Assembly: GCA_037130535.1 (NCBI GenBank) | Contig: JBAXSU010000001.1 | Coordinates: 18,544 to 82,543, forward strand | DNA from: VFMC01 sp037130535 | Lineage (GTDB): Bacteria > Actinomycetota > Acidimicrobiia > Acidimicrobiales > Ilumatobacteraceae | DNA: 64,000 bases | Reading direction: 5' to 3' | In this document: positions 31,644 to 39,586 of the stretch, in pieces | How positions within the stretch are numbered: the first letter of the stretch is position 1 | How the letters are laid out: the number at the start of each line of letters is the position of its first letter | Notes under the pieces: generated by a model | Seen by the model: the letters and a program-made list of their open reading frames with translations, nothing else | Told to the model about the DNA's origin: nothing | Databases searched by the model: none | Made by a program: the position numbers and the translations under genes

Positions 31644-33536
31644 ATGACTGGTCGGCTGCGCACCGTGTGGGCACTGGGGTTGGTGGTGGGTGCGATCGCC
31701 GCGCTGCTGGTTCCTGTGGTTGCTCAGCCGGCGGCTGCGGTTGTGCCGCCGACGGAACGCTCCGACGTGGCGGGCGGCGACGGCGATGCGGCTGGCGAAC
31801 TGGCCGCACTGCACACTCCCCTCCTACGGGTGCAGCAGCAGCTGGTGGCGTGCGGTCCGGGCGAGCCGTACCGGGTGATGGCGGTCGACGCTCTGTTCGG
31901 CCGTGAAGGCGTGGTGCTCCGTACGCCCGCTGGCACGGTGAAGGCGCCCACCGAGGCCGAGCTGGCCGACAGCGCCGGCGACTGGTACCTCGACATCCCG
32001 GGCAATGCCCTGTCGCCGGGCTGCTCGTACGAGCAGTTGTTCGATCAGTGGCGTACCCCGCCGGTGATCTACGCGCATGTGTTCTCGGATCCCGACGACC
32101 CCGCGACGCTGGTGCTCCAGTACTGGTTCTTCTACCTCTACAACGACTGGAACGACCGCCACGAGGGCGACTGGGAGATGATCCAGCTGTTCTTCGACGC
32201 GCCCGACGCACGCTCGGCCATCGGTACCGAGCCCCGCCTGGTGGCCTTCGCCCAGCACGAGGGTGCCGAGGTGTCGGACTGGAGCGACGACGTGCTGCAG
32301 GTCGTCGACGGAACGCGGCCCGTCGTATACGTGGCGGCCGGCAGCCATGCCTCGTACTTCCAGGCCGAGCGGTGGTTCGGCAAGAGCGCGCAGAGTGGCT
32401 TCGGCTGCGACGACACACGGGCACCGTCCGAGGACGTGTCGCCCGACGTGATCATGCTCGACGACGAGGCCCTGCCCACCTGGGCGGGGTTCCAGGGACG
32501 CTGGGGCGAGAAGCAGCCGTCGTTCAACAACGGCCCCACCGGGCCGAACATGAAGACACAGTGGACCAACCCGGTGCGCTGGGTCGACGAGGAAGGTCGG
32601 CGGGGTGCCGCCAACCTGCCGGCGGAGGGCACAAAGGTCACCGACGCGTTCTGCGCGGTGGCCAGTTACGCCTCGCAATTCCTGTTCCGGCTGCTGCAAG
32701 AGCCGCTGCTCACCGGCACGTTCCTCGTCTGCTTGCTCGTGGTCGTCACCGTGCTGCTGCGGCGCACCCGCTGGCGGCCGGTGTTCACCCGGCCCGTGCG
32801 GGCCCGGCGCGCCGGTGGCCAGATCATCCGCGCCGCGGTGTCGACCGTTCGGCGGCGGCCACTGTTGTACATGCGGATCGGGGCGCTGCTCCCCCTCGCC
32901 GGCCTGCTCGCGACGATCATCCAGACCGTGGTGCTCCGCTTCACCGAGTTGGGCGATGTGGCCGACGTGGCCGACCGCGGTTCGGCATCGGGCAGCATCG
33001 GTGCCCTGTTGCTCGGTTCGCTCTTCATCGGCCCGGCCACGGCGACGGTGAGCGTGGCGGCGATGATTGCCACGCTGCGCATCGACGCCGACGAGCCCGT
33101 GTCGTGGCGCATCGTGGTTGCCGAGGTGTGGCGACGGCGACGCACCGTCTTGTTCTCATTGCTCCTCACGGCAAGCCTCGCCGGCCTCGCCGCCTCCACC
33201 GTGCTGCTCCCCCTCGGTCTCGTCCTGCTCGCCATGTGGGCCGTGGCGGTGCCTGCGGCACTGGTCGACTCCGCTCCCCTGTGGCTCAGCCGGCGGCTCA
33301 CCCGGCGCCGCCGGCTGCGTTCGCTGGTGCTGGGCGGCGCTGCGTTCACCCTGGCCACCGTCGTCCCGGCGGCATGCGGTGTGCTGGCGCTGCTGGTCAC
33401 CGACTGGTCGTTCGCGGTGGTGAACCTCATCGACGGTGTCGTCGGCCTGCTGCTGGTGCCCACTGCCGGCATCATCTCGCTGCTGCAGTTCGGCGACCTG
33501 CGCGAGCGCCTCGGCTACGGCACGCTGCCCGACTGA
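31644..33536 (+). CDS. Vps62-domain exported membrane protein
   Basis: A 630-residue protein with an N-terminal signal/anchor (residues 8-34, ending AQPAAA), an extracytoplasmic Vps62-like domain (about 45-345) and about six C-terminal membrane segments (from about residue 350). The Vps62 domain shows LQYWFFYLYNDW, HEGDWEMIQLFF, VAFAQHEGAE and VYVAAGSHASYF, a His/Asp-rich pattern found in fungal Vps62 and bacterial homologues; its activity is not known. Arrangement of sensor-like domain plus polytopic membrane part suggests an envelope role. Start ATG 31644 fits both the signal peptide and the -10. Confidence 0.78.
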   Translation: MTGRLRTVWALGLVVGAIAALLVPVVAQPAAAVVPPTERSDVAGGDGDAAGELAALHTPLLRVQQQLVACGPGEPYRVMAVDALFGREGVVLRTPAGTVKAPTEAELADSAGDWYLDIPGNALSPGCSYEQLFDQWRTPPVIYAHVFSDPDDPATLVLQYWFFYLYNDWNDRHEGDWEMIQLFFDAPDARSAIGTEPRLVAFAQHEGAEVSDWSDDVLQVVDGTRPVVYVAAGSHASYFQAERWFGKSAQSGFGCDDTRAPSEDVSPDVIMLDDEALPTWAGFQGRWGEKQPSFNNGPTGPNMKTQWTNPVRWVDEEGRRGAANLPAEGTKVTDAFCAVASYASQFLFRLLQEPLLTGTFLVCLLVVVTVLLRRTRWRPVFTRPVRARRAGGQIIRAAVSTVRRRPLLYMRIGALLPLAGLLATIIQTVVLRFTELGDVADVADRGSASGSIGALLLGSLFIGPATATVSVAAMIATLRIDADEPVSWRIVVAEVWRRRRTVLFSLLLTASLAGLAASTVLLPLGLVLLAMWAVAVPAALVDSAPLWLSRRLTRRRRLRSLVLGGAAFTLATVVPAACGVLALLVTDWSFAVVNLIDGVVGLLLVPTAGIISLLQFGDLRERLGYGTLPD

Positions 33537-33551
33537 GGCGGCTGCGGTGTG

Positions 33552-35066
33552 TCAGCCCACCGAGTCGAGTGCGGCGCGCCGACGGACGACGAAGTCGACG
33601 AGCGCTTCATCGATGGCCGGGTCGAGGGCCGGTGCCTCGTACTGGTCGAGCAACTGCTTCCAGATGCGGTTGGCGCGGTGGGTGGCGTCGACCGAGCCGG
33701 CCTCCTGCCAGGTCTCGAAGTTGCGCCAATCCGACACGAGCGGCGAGTAGAAGGCTCGTTCGTAGCGCTCCATCGTGTGTGGCGAGGCGAAGAAGTGCCC
33801 GCCCGGGCCTACGGCGGTGATGGCATCGAGCCCGATCTCGGCGTCGGTCACCTCGATGGGCTTCAGGTACTCGGCCATCATCTGCAGCATCTCGGCGTCG
33901 ATGATCAGCTTCTCGAACGATGCGGTGAGGCCGCCCTCGAGCCATCCGGCGGCGTGGTTCACCAGATGGGCGCCGCCCATCACGGCACCCCACAGCGACA
34001 TCGAACTCTCGTAGACCGCCTGGGCGTCGACAGCGTTCGAGGCCGTGGTGTTCGACGACCGGAACGGCAGGCCGTAGCGGCGGGCCAACTGCCCGCTCGC
34101 CTGTGCCGCGCGGGTGAACTCAGGGGTGCCGAAGGCCGGTGAGCCGCTGCGCATGTCGACGTTCGACGTGAACGAGCCGTAGATGGCCGGTGCGCCGGGC
34201 CTCACCAGTTGGGTGAGGGTGATACCGGCCAGTGCCTCGGCGTTCTGCAGTACCAGGGCGCCGGCGATGGTGGCGGGGGCCATTGCCCCGGCAAGGGTGA
34301 ATGGTGTGACGCACACCGCCTGCCCGGCGCCCGCCAACTCGATCAGTCCCTCGGCCATGGGGATGTCGAGCGTGAGCGGGGTGTTGGTGTTGATGATCGC
34401 CATCACCGCAGGCGCTGCTGCGAGGCCGTCGCGGTCGGTGCCGAGGGCGATGGCGGCCATGTCGATGGCGTCGGCAGCCCGTTCGCGACCGAGCGCAATG
34501 GCCTGCCAGTTCTTGTCGAGGGTTCGGATGAGGCTCAGGTAGAGGTCGAGGTGCCGGGTCTCGGCGGGCAGGTCGAGCGCCTCGAACGGGCCACCGCCCT
34601 CTTGGTGCACGATGCCGAGCATCTGGATGAGCTGGAGATACTCGCGTTGCTCGGCTGCGGAGCCGCCCCGGCGACCGCGGTCGAGGTCGTGGGTGAACGC
34701 CGGGCCGCCGACGGCGCTGAACGCCACATGGTTGCCGCCGAGGGTGATCGAGTGCTGCGGGTTGCGGGCACGCAGGGTGAACTCCGCCGGCGCCTTGGCG
34801 ACCGTGGCCTCCACCATCTCGGGGTCGAACCGCACGATGAGGTCGTCGACCACGCACCCGGCGTCGGCGAAGTAGCGCCGGGCCCTCGCATCGAGGATGC
34901 GCATGCCTGTGGTGGCCAGCAACTGCAGCGACGAGCGGTGGATGTGTTCGACCTGATCGGCCGACAGCACTTCCACCGGGCGGTACGGGTTGCGCAGCGG
35001 GGTGAATGGCTGCGGCGTCGCGCCGGTCGCCTCGCGCCGGGTACGGGTTCGGTTGAGGCGGCTCAC
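33552..35066 (-). CDS. MttB-family (trimethylamine methyltransferase-like) protein, non-pyrrolysine
   Basis: A 504-residue TIM-barrel protein of the MttB superfamily. Canonical archaeal MttB transfers a methyl from trimethylamine to a corrinoid protein and needs pyrrolysine; this frame has no internal stop, so it belongs to the non-pyrrolysine branch that includes glycine betaine and other quaternary-amine methyltransferases. Conserved blocks are NTNTPLTLDIPMAEGLIE, VTPFTLAGAMAPATIAGAL, IYGSFTSNVDMRSGSPAFGTPE and VGPGGHFF. GTG 35066 is chosen since further upstream would overlap the FKBP gene, which lies 10 bases ahead in the same unit. No corrinoid protein is encoded nearby. Paralogue at 43977. 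Confidence 0.85.
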   Translation of the reverse strand: MSRLNRTRTRREATGATPQPFTPLRNPYRPVEVLSADQVEHIHRSSLQLLATTGMRILDARARRYFADAGCVVDDLIVRFDPEMVEATVAKAPAEFTLRARNPQHSITLGGNHVAFSAVGGPAFTHDLDRGRRGGSAAEQREYLQLIQMLGIVHQEGGGPFEALDLPAETRHLDLYLSLIRTLDKNWQAIALGRERAADAIDMAAIALGTDRDGLAAAPAVMAIINTNTPLTLDIPMAEGLIELAGAGQAVCVTPFTLAGAMAPATIAGALVLQNAEALAGITLTQLVRPGAPAIYGSFTSNVDMRSGSPAFGTPEFTRAAQASGQLARRYGLPFRSSNTTASNAVDAQAVYESSMSLWGAVMGGAHLVNHAAGWLEGGLTASFEKLIIDAEMLQMMAEYLKPIEVTDAEIGLDAITAVGPGGHFFASPHTMERYERAFYSPLVSDWRNFETWQEAGSVDATHRANRIWKQLLDQYEAPALDPAIDEALVDFVVRRRAALDSVG

Positions 35067-35076
35067 CGACGGTTGC

Positions 35077-35454
35077 TCAGCGAACCGAGATGAGGTCGAC
35101 GACGAACACCAGGGTCTCGCCGCCCTTGATGGCCCCGCCTGCTCCCCTGCTGCCGTAACCCAGGTCGGAGGGGATGGTGAGCCGCCGACGGCCGCCAACC
35201 TTCATCCCCTTCACGCCGCGGTCCCAGCCCTCGATCACCTCGCGGGCACCGAGCCGGAAGCTGAACGTCTCGCCGCGGTTCCAGCTGGCGTCGAACTCGC
35301 TGCCCGTGCTCCAGGCGACACCGGCGTAGTGCACGGTGACCCGCTTGCCGATGGTGGCCTCGTCGCCGTCGCCGACGACCTCGTCGTCGATCAGCAGGTC
35401 GGCCGGCGGGTCGCCGGCGGGAATCGTGATGGAAGGCTTGGTGCGATCGCTCAT
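35077..35454 (-). CDS. FKBP-type peptidyl-prolyl isomerase
   Basis: A 125-residue single-domain cytoplasmic FKBP with VTVHYAGVAWSTGSEFDASW, FRLGAREVIEGWDRGVKGMKVGG and IPSDLGYGSRGAGG, the full active-site set including Tyr and the Trp floor of the pocket. It speeds cis-trans proline isomerisation. No signal peptide. It starts a unit with the MttB-like gene 10 bases downstream, from a leaderless -10. Confidence 0.93.
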   Translation of the reverse strand: MSDRTKPSITIPAGDPPADLLIDDEVVGDGDEATIGKRVTVHYAGVAWSTGSEFDASWNRGETFSFRLGAREVIEGWDRGVKGMKVGGRRRLTIPSDLGYGSRGAGGAIKGGETLVFVVDLISVR

Positions 35455-35460
35455 GGCCCG

Positions 35461-35466
35461 ACCCTA
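35461..35466 (-). promoter_or_regulatory. Leaderless -10 element of the FKBP-mttB1 unit (TAGGGT)
   Basis: TAGGGT on the minus strand, 6-base spacer to the ATG at 35454. Confidence 0.5.
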
Positions 35467-35524
35467 GCCGCTGCCCGGTCTGCCAGTCCCTGGCGGGTCG
35501 ACGCTGGTTTGCGGCAGAAGCCAC

Positions 35525-35573
35525 ACCCGAACTTGTTCGGGTTTCCGTCGTAGACAACCGAAACTCGAACAAG
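35525..35573. promoter_or_regulatory. Nested inverted repeats in the eamA-FKBP gap
   Basis: ACCCGAAC-TT-GTTCGGGT (35525-35542) is a perfect palindrome; its right part CTTGTTCGGGTTTC (35532-35545) also pairs with GAAACTCGAACAAG (35560-35573), 13 of 14 bases. So three copies of one half-site exist. It follows the end of eamA and precedes the FKBP promoter (both minus strand): either terminator of eamA or operator for the next unit. Confidence 0.5.
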
Positions 35574-35598
35574 ATCGACATCGGCCGATGCGGGGCGC

Positions 35599-36429
35599 TC
35601 AGCCGAGGGCCATCAGCGCGACGCCCACCGCGGTGGCAGCTACCCCGATGCCCTGCCACCAGCGCATCCGTTCGCGGTTGAACAGCACCGACAGGATCAC
35701 CGCCACCGTGGCAAACTGCGAGCCGGCCACCGACACCGGGCCCGACGCACCCTCGCGGAAGGCCAACTGCAGCGAGGCGATAGCCACCACACCGAACACG
35801 CCGCTGATCATGGCCATGCGACGGCCGAGCGGGTGCTGCACCAGGAACGGCTCGGGACGGAACAGGGCGATGACGCACAGCAACAGCAAGCCGCTACCGC
35901 GCTGAGCGAACACGGGCGCCAGTCCGGCCTCGGCGCTCACCTCTCCCATCAACGTGAAGGCGATGCCGAACCCGATGCCCGAGGTGACCCCGAGGATGGC
36001 GCCCTGGCGCACGCTCCCCTCGCCGCCCGGCTGATAGCTGGTCAGCACCACAGCGACGAGACCGATGGCGATGCCGACCGTGCCGAGGGTGCTGGGCCGT
36101 TCGCCGCGAACCAGATCGGTGAGCACCGGCACAGCAGCCAACAGCACCGACGAGATCGGGGCGACGATGCCGATGCGCGACACCTTGTAGCCGTGGTACA
36201 GCAGCATCAGCCCGGTGATCATCGACAGACCGGCCAGCGCCCCGAGCAGCATGTCGCGGCGGATCCACTGCGAGTCGACCACCAGGATGAGCAGCGGCGA
36301 CAACACTGCCGACGTGAGCACGACGGTGCGGGTGACGGTGAGGCTGGCGGCGTGGCGCGCCGAGCGGGCCGCGAAGAAGTCGGAGGTGCCGAGCAGCACG
36401 GCGGCAACGGCGGCGAGGAGGATGGCCAT
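35599..36429 (-). CDS. EamA/DMT-superfamily transporter
   Basis: A 276-residue integral membrane protein with ten predicted helices in two homologous EamA halves (second half from about residue 145). Typical DMT features are the Gly/Ala-rich helices and RGERPSTLGTVGIAIGLVAV near the end of half one. Direction and substrate unknown; amino-acid or metabolite export is common in this superfamily. It is 19 bases downstream of the Rieske gene and likely in the amidohydrolase-Rieske-eamA unit. Confidence 0.87.
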   Translation of the reverse strand: MAILLAAVAAVLLGTSDFFAARSARHAASLTVTRTVVLTSAVLSPLLILVVDSQWIRRDMLLGALAGLSMITGLMLLYHGYKVSRIGIVAPISSVLLAAVPVLTDLVRGERPSTLGTVGIAIGLVAVVLTSYQPGGEGSVRQGAILGVTSGIGFGIAFTLMGEVSAEAGLAPVFAQRGSGLLLLCVIALFRPEPFLVQHPLGRRMAMISGVFGVVAIASLQLAFREGASGPVSVAGSQFATVAVILSVLFNRERMRWWQGIGVAATAVGVALMALG

Positions 36430-36448
36430 CGACGGGGTTTCGGCCGGA

Positions 36449-37426
36449 TCAGGCCGCGTAGAACTGGTTGGCCCAGCGGCGGAAGGCGGCGAAGGGGCCG
36501 TCGGTGTCGGCGAGTGCGGGGCGGTCGATGTAGGTCTTGTGCTCCCAGATCGGCTTGTCCTCGAGCAGTTGGCGCGACACCTCGTTCACGAAGGCCTCGC
36601 CCACGCTGCTGGTCACCCGGTCGTCGGCGAAGCGCCGCACGCAGAACGTGAAGCGCATCTCGCAGCGGTCGGGTTCCACCGGTGTGGCGCAGCCGAGCAG
36701 CAGGGTTTCGACGATGCCACTGAAGCGCACCACTGAGAACCCGGGGCCCCATCCGTCGCTGTCGATACGACCTTCGGTGGTGCCGCGCGGGGTGACGAAG
36801 AACTGCTTCGAACGCATCCGTGAGCGATGACCGTCGGTGTCGTAACTCTCGAGTACGGGTACCTCGGCGGTGCCGTGCACGTACCGGAAGTGCGCCGAGT
36901 CGACGCCGTTCTCGGCCATCTCCTGCCACGCGGTGGCGATCTCGAACTGGCGGGTGAACGGGTCGCTGAACTCCTCCCCCACACCCGTGGTGCCGAACTC
37001 GGGCACCTCGGGAACCTCCCACTGCGGCTCGGCCTCGTGCGGGTGGTACCAGGCCATGATCAAGCCATTGCGTTCGACCACCGGGTAGGTGCGCAGGCGG
37101 GCCTTGGCGTTGGTGCGTTCGCTGTAGGGGATGTCGGTGTTGCGGCCGTCGGCATCGAACGCCCAGGCGTGGAAGGGGCACACGATGGTGCACCCGTCGA
37201 CACTGCCGCCCACGCCGAGGTGTGCACCGAGGTGAGGGCAGTAGGCGTCGTGCAGGTGGGCCGTGCCGTCGGCGTCGCGCCACAGCACGGTGTCGGCACC
37301 GAACACACGTCGCGGCACCACCTGCTGCTCGGCTACCTCGTGCGACCAGCCGAGCGCGAACCACCCGAACGGGATGGGCCACGGCCAGCGTTCGCTGGTC
37401 GGCCGCTGCTGCAGGGGCACGCTCAT
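36449..37426 (-). CDS. Rieske non-haem iron oxygenase, KshA-like
   Basis: A 325-residue oxygenase component. The 2Fe-2S Rieske site is Cys63-x-His65...Cys83-x2-His86 (YCPHLGAHL, CPFHAW); the mononuclear iron site is in NGVDSAHFRYVHG with Asp-x3... and two His. The compact size and CPHLGAHL pattern fit the 3-ketosteroid 9-alpha-hydroxylase (KshA) branch. An NADH reductase partner is not encoded here. ATG 37426 overlaps the amidohydrolase stop (ATGA), giving tight coupling. Substrate may be an aromatic or steroid-like compound; not decidable by sequence alone. Confidence 0.87.
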   Translation of the reverse strand: MSVPLQQRPTSERWPWPIPFGWFALGWSHEVAEQQVVPRRVFGADTVLWRDADGTAHLHDAYCPHLGAHLGVGGSVDGCTIVCPFHAWAFDADGRNTDIPYSERTNAKARLRTYPVVERNGLIMAWYHPHEAEPQWEVPEVPEFGTTGVGEEFSDPFTRQFEIATAWQEMAENGVDSAHFRYVHGTAEVPVLESYDTDGHRSRMRSKQFFVTPRGTTEGRIDSDGWGPGFSVVRFSGIVETLLLGCATPVEPDRCEMRFTFCVRRFADDRVTSSVGEAFVNEVSRQLLEDKPIWEHKTYIDRPALADTDGPFAAFRRWANQFYAA

Positions 37427-38295
37427 CGGTCGAGTCCGAACACGCGCACGGCGTTGTCGCGCAGGAACTTCGGCCACACGTCGTCGCGCAGCGGCACGTT
37501 CGGCAGCTCACGGAAGATGCGGTCGAGACTGAGGCCCATCGGGAAGTAGCCGGCGTACATCACCTTGTCGCTCCCCCGCGTGTTGGCGAAGTCGATGATC
37601 TCCTGCGGGTAGCGCCGGGGTGTGAACGCCGAGGTGCTGTAGTAGAGGTTGGGCCACTTCAGCAGCAGCTTCACGGCGAGGTCGACCCAGGGTTCGGCGC
37701 CGTGGCGCATCACGAAGGTGAGCTCGGGGAAGTACCAGCACACCTCGTCGATGCGCTCGACGTGCTGGGCGGCCATCGGCAATCTTGGTCCCGGCACGCC
37801 CACGCAGCACAGCACGGCGATACCGAGTTCGGCGCACTTGGCGTACACGGGGTACATGCGCTTGTCGTCGATGGGTACGGGCGGGTTGCAGCCCGAGGGG
37901 AACAGCGACACACCCTTGATACCGAAGCGGTCGTACGCCTCCTGAATGGCGCGCACCGCAGTCATTCCGCTGTTGGGGTCGACGTGCAGGCAACCGAAGA
38001 AGCGGTCGGGGTGCCGGGTGATGGCGTCGTTCTGGATGCCACCGGCGAGGTCGACGCCGATGAGCGCCTTGGCGATGCCGTGGCCGTCCATCTGGTCGAC
38101 GGTCCAGGCGATCATGTCGGCATCGCTCGGGTCGTCGGGGATGTCCTTGAACAGGTACTGCGCGGGCATGGCCATCGACTGGCTCTCGCTGTCGCGCAGG
38201 TTCGGCTTCAAGAAGTCGTACCAGTGTGCCCGCATCCCGGGTTCGGGGATGCCCAGCATGAGGTCGACCACCCCGATGTCGCTCGGCATCCCCAT
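37423..38295 (-). CDS. Amidohydrolase-2 family protein
   Basis: A 290-residue TIM-barrel protein of the ACMSD/amidohydrolase-2 group (FFGCLHVDPNSG, GIKGVSLFPSG, MRHGAEPWVDLAVKLL, YAGYFPMGLSLDRIF). The N-terminal metal motif HxH is not present: the start reads GVVDLMLGIPEP, so metal binding would have to differ. Members of this group often act as decarboxylases or hydrolases after ring oxidation. First gene of the unit with the Rieske oxygenase, starting from a leaderless -10. Confidence 0.8.
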   Translation of the reverse strand: MGMPSDIGVVDLMLGIPEPGMRAHWYDFLKPNLRDSESQSMAMPAQYLFKDIPDDPSDADMIAWTVDQMDGHGIAKALIGVDLAGGIQNDAITRHPDRFFGCLHVDPNSGMTAVRAIQEAYDRFGIKGVSLFPSGCNPPVPIDDKRMYPVYAKCAELGIAVLCCVGVPGPRLPMAAQHVERIDEVCWYFPELTFVMRHGAEPWVDLAVKLLLKWPNLYYSTSAFTPRRYPQEIIDFANTRGSDKVMYAGYFPMGLSLDRIFRELPNVPLRDDVWPKFLRDNAVRVFGLDR

Positions 38296-38302
38296 CGCGC
38301 CG

Positions 38303-38308
38303 ACGTTA
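38303..38308 (-). promoter_or_regulatory. Leaderless -10 element of the amidohydrolase-Rieske unit (TAACGT)
   Basis: TAACGT on the minus strand with a 7-base spacer to the ATG at 38295. Confidence 0.45.
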
Positions 38309-38317
38309 GCCGCAGCC

Positions 38318-38364
38318 CCGCGATGAGCAACATGCGCACCTGCTGCGCAGGACGCTCATCGCGG
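38318..38364. terminator. Long two-stage hairpin between aminotransferase and amidohydrolase genes
   Basis: Perfect 11-base outer stem CCGCGATGAGC / GCTCATCGCGG, a symmetric 4x4 internal loop, then a 6-base inner stem TGCGCA / TGCGCA around a 5-base loop. It lies 16 bases past the stop of the minus-strand aminotransferase gene and just ahead of the next promoter, so it most likely ends that transcript. No T-tract follows. Confidence 0.7.
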
Positions 38365-38379
38365 TGAGGTTTGGGAGCG

Positions 38380-39537
38380 TCAGAGGAGGGTGCGGAGGGC
38401 GGTGGCGAGGCGGTCGACGTCGTCGGGGGTGTTGTACACCTGGATCGACACGCGCAGGATGGGGATGTCGTTCCAGCGGTAGACGGGCACCTCGATGCGG
38501 TGGTCGTCGTACAGGCGGCGCTTCAGATCGGCTGTGTCGACATGGTCGGGCAGGCGGATGGCGACCATCTGGCCGTACCAGCGCGGCGATCGATCGTCGC
38601 CGGTGTGTTCGGGGCTGAGCGGCTCGCACCCGGTGATGTCGTGCAGCAACGCGCTCGCCTCGACGGCCGCGGCGTGGCAGCGCTGGCGCACAGCGTCCCA
38701 GTCGTGGGCCTCCTCGTAGTCGATGGCCACAGGCGTGGCGAGGAACGCGCTCAGGTCGCGGGTGCCCTGCCACTGGTGATGGTCGATGAACGGCGACGGG
38801 CCGGGTACGGCGGGTTCCCATCCCCAGCTCACCACCAGCGGACGCAGCATCGGCTGCACCCCGCGGCGAGCCCACAGGAATGCCGAGCCCTTCGGGGCAC
38901 ACAGCCATTTGTGGCAGGCGCCGGTGTAGATGTCGGCGTCGAGCGTGTCGAGGTGCAGCGGGATGTGGGCGGGAACATGTGCCCCGTCGACGATGGTGAA
39001 GATGCCGGCAGCCCTGGCCCGACGGCAGATCTCGTCGGCCGGGAACACCAGCGCGGTGTCGCTGGTGATGTGGCTGAGGAAGATCACCTTCGTTCGTTCC
39101 GTGACCTGGGCCCAGAGCCGCTCGACGAAGTCGGCGTGGGTGGTGACCGGCACCGGGATGGGCACCTGGACGTACCGCGCCCCGGCCTGCGCACAGATGA
39201 CCCGCCAGGTGCGGTTCATCGCTCCGTACTCGTGATCGGTGGTGAGCACCTCGTCGCCCGGCTGCAGGTGCAGGCTGCGCGCCACGATGTTCACCGCTGT
39301 GGTGGGGTTGGGCACGTACACCAGGTCGTCGGCCTGCGCGCCGAGGTAGGCGGCGAGGCGTGCCCGGGCCGCGCCCAACAGGTCGTCGGAACGTCGGGCC
39401 AGCCATTCGACCGGCTGGCGTTCCATCTCGAGCTGCAGGCGCTGGTACGCCGCGAACACCGGTTCGGGGCAGGCGCCGAACGAGCCGTGGTTCAGGAACG
39501 TGATGTCGGGGTTCAGCAGGAATCCGTCGGTGCGCAC
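38380..39537 (-). CDS. Class V aminotransferase / isopenicillin-N-epimerase-like PLP enzyme
   Basis: A 385-residue fold-type I PLP enzyme. FLNHGSFGACP at the N-terminus, VDGAHVPAHIPLHL (Asp to the pyridine nitrogen) and TGACHKWLCAPKGSAFLW (Schiff-base Lys) are the hallmarks of the isopenicillin N epimerase / cysteine-desulfurase-like group. GTG 39537 is the predicted start. No beta-lactam genes are near; amino acid racemisation, desulfuration or C-S/C-N cleavage remain options. Divergent from another PLP enzyme gene with the two -10 elements only 25 bases apart. Confidence 0.85.
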   Translation of the reverse strand: MRTDGFLLNPDITFLNHGSFGACPEPVFAAYQRLQLEMERQPVEWLARRSDDLLGAARARLAAYLGAQADDLVYVPNPTTAVNIVARSLHLQPGDEVLTTDHEYGAMNRTWRVICAQAGARYVQVPIPVPVTTHADFVERLWAQVTERTKVIFLSHITSDTALVFPADEICRRARAAGIFTIVDGAHVPAHIPLHLDTLDADIYTGACHKWLCAPKGSAFLWARRGVQPMLRPLVVSWGWEPAVPGPSPFIDHHQWQGTRDLSAFLATPVAIDYEEAHDWDAVRQRCHAAAVEASALLHDITGCEPLSPEHTGDDRSPRWYGQMVAIRLPDHVDTADLKRRLYDDHRIEVPVYRWNDIPILRVSIQVYNTPDDVDRLATALRTLL

Positions 39538-39543
39538 CCGGCG

Positions 39544-39549
39544 AGCGTA
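39544..39549 (-). promoter_or_regulatory. Leaderless -10 element of the class V aminotransferase gene (TACGCT)
   Basis: TACGCT on the minus strand, 6-base spacer to the GTG at 39537. Confidence 0.45.
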
Positions 39550-39574
39550 GGCAGGCGCGGGTCGGTTGCTCGGG

Positions 39575-39580
39575 TACGTT
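39575..39580 (+). promoter_or_regulatory. Leaderless -10 element of the PLP decarboxylase gene (TACGTT)
   Basis: TACGTT with a 6-base spacer to ATG 39587; this decides the start over an in-frame TTG 21 bases upstream. Confidence 0.5.
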
Positions 39581-39586
39581 GCCCGT

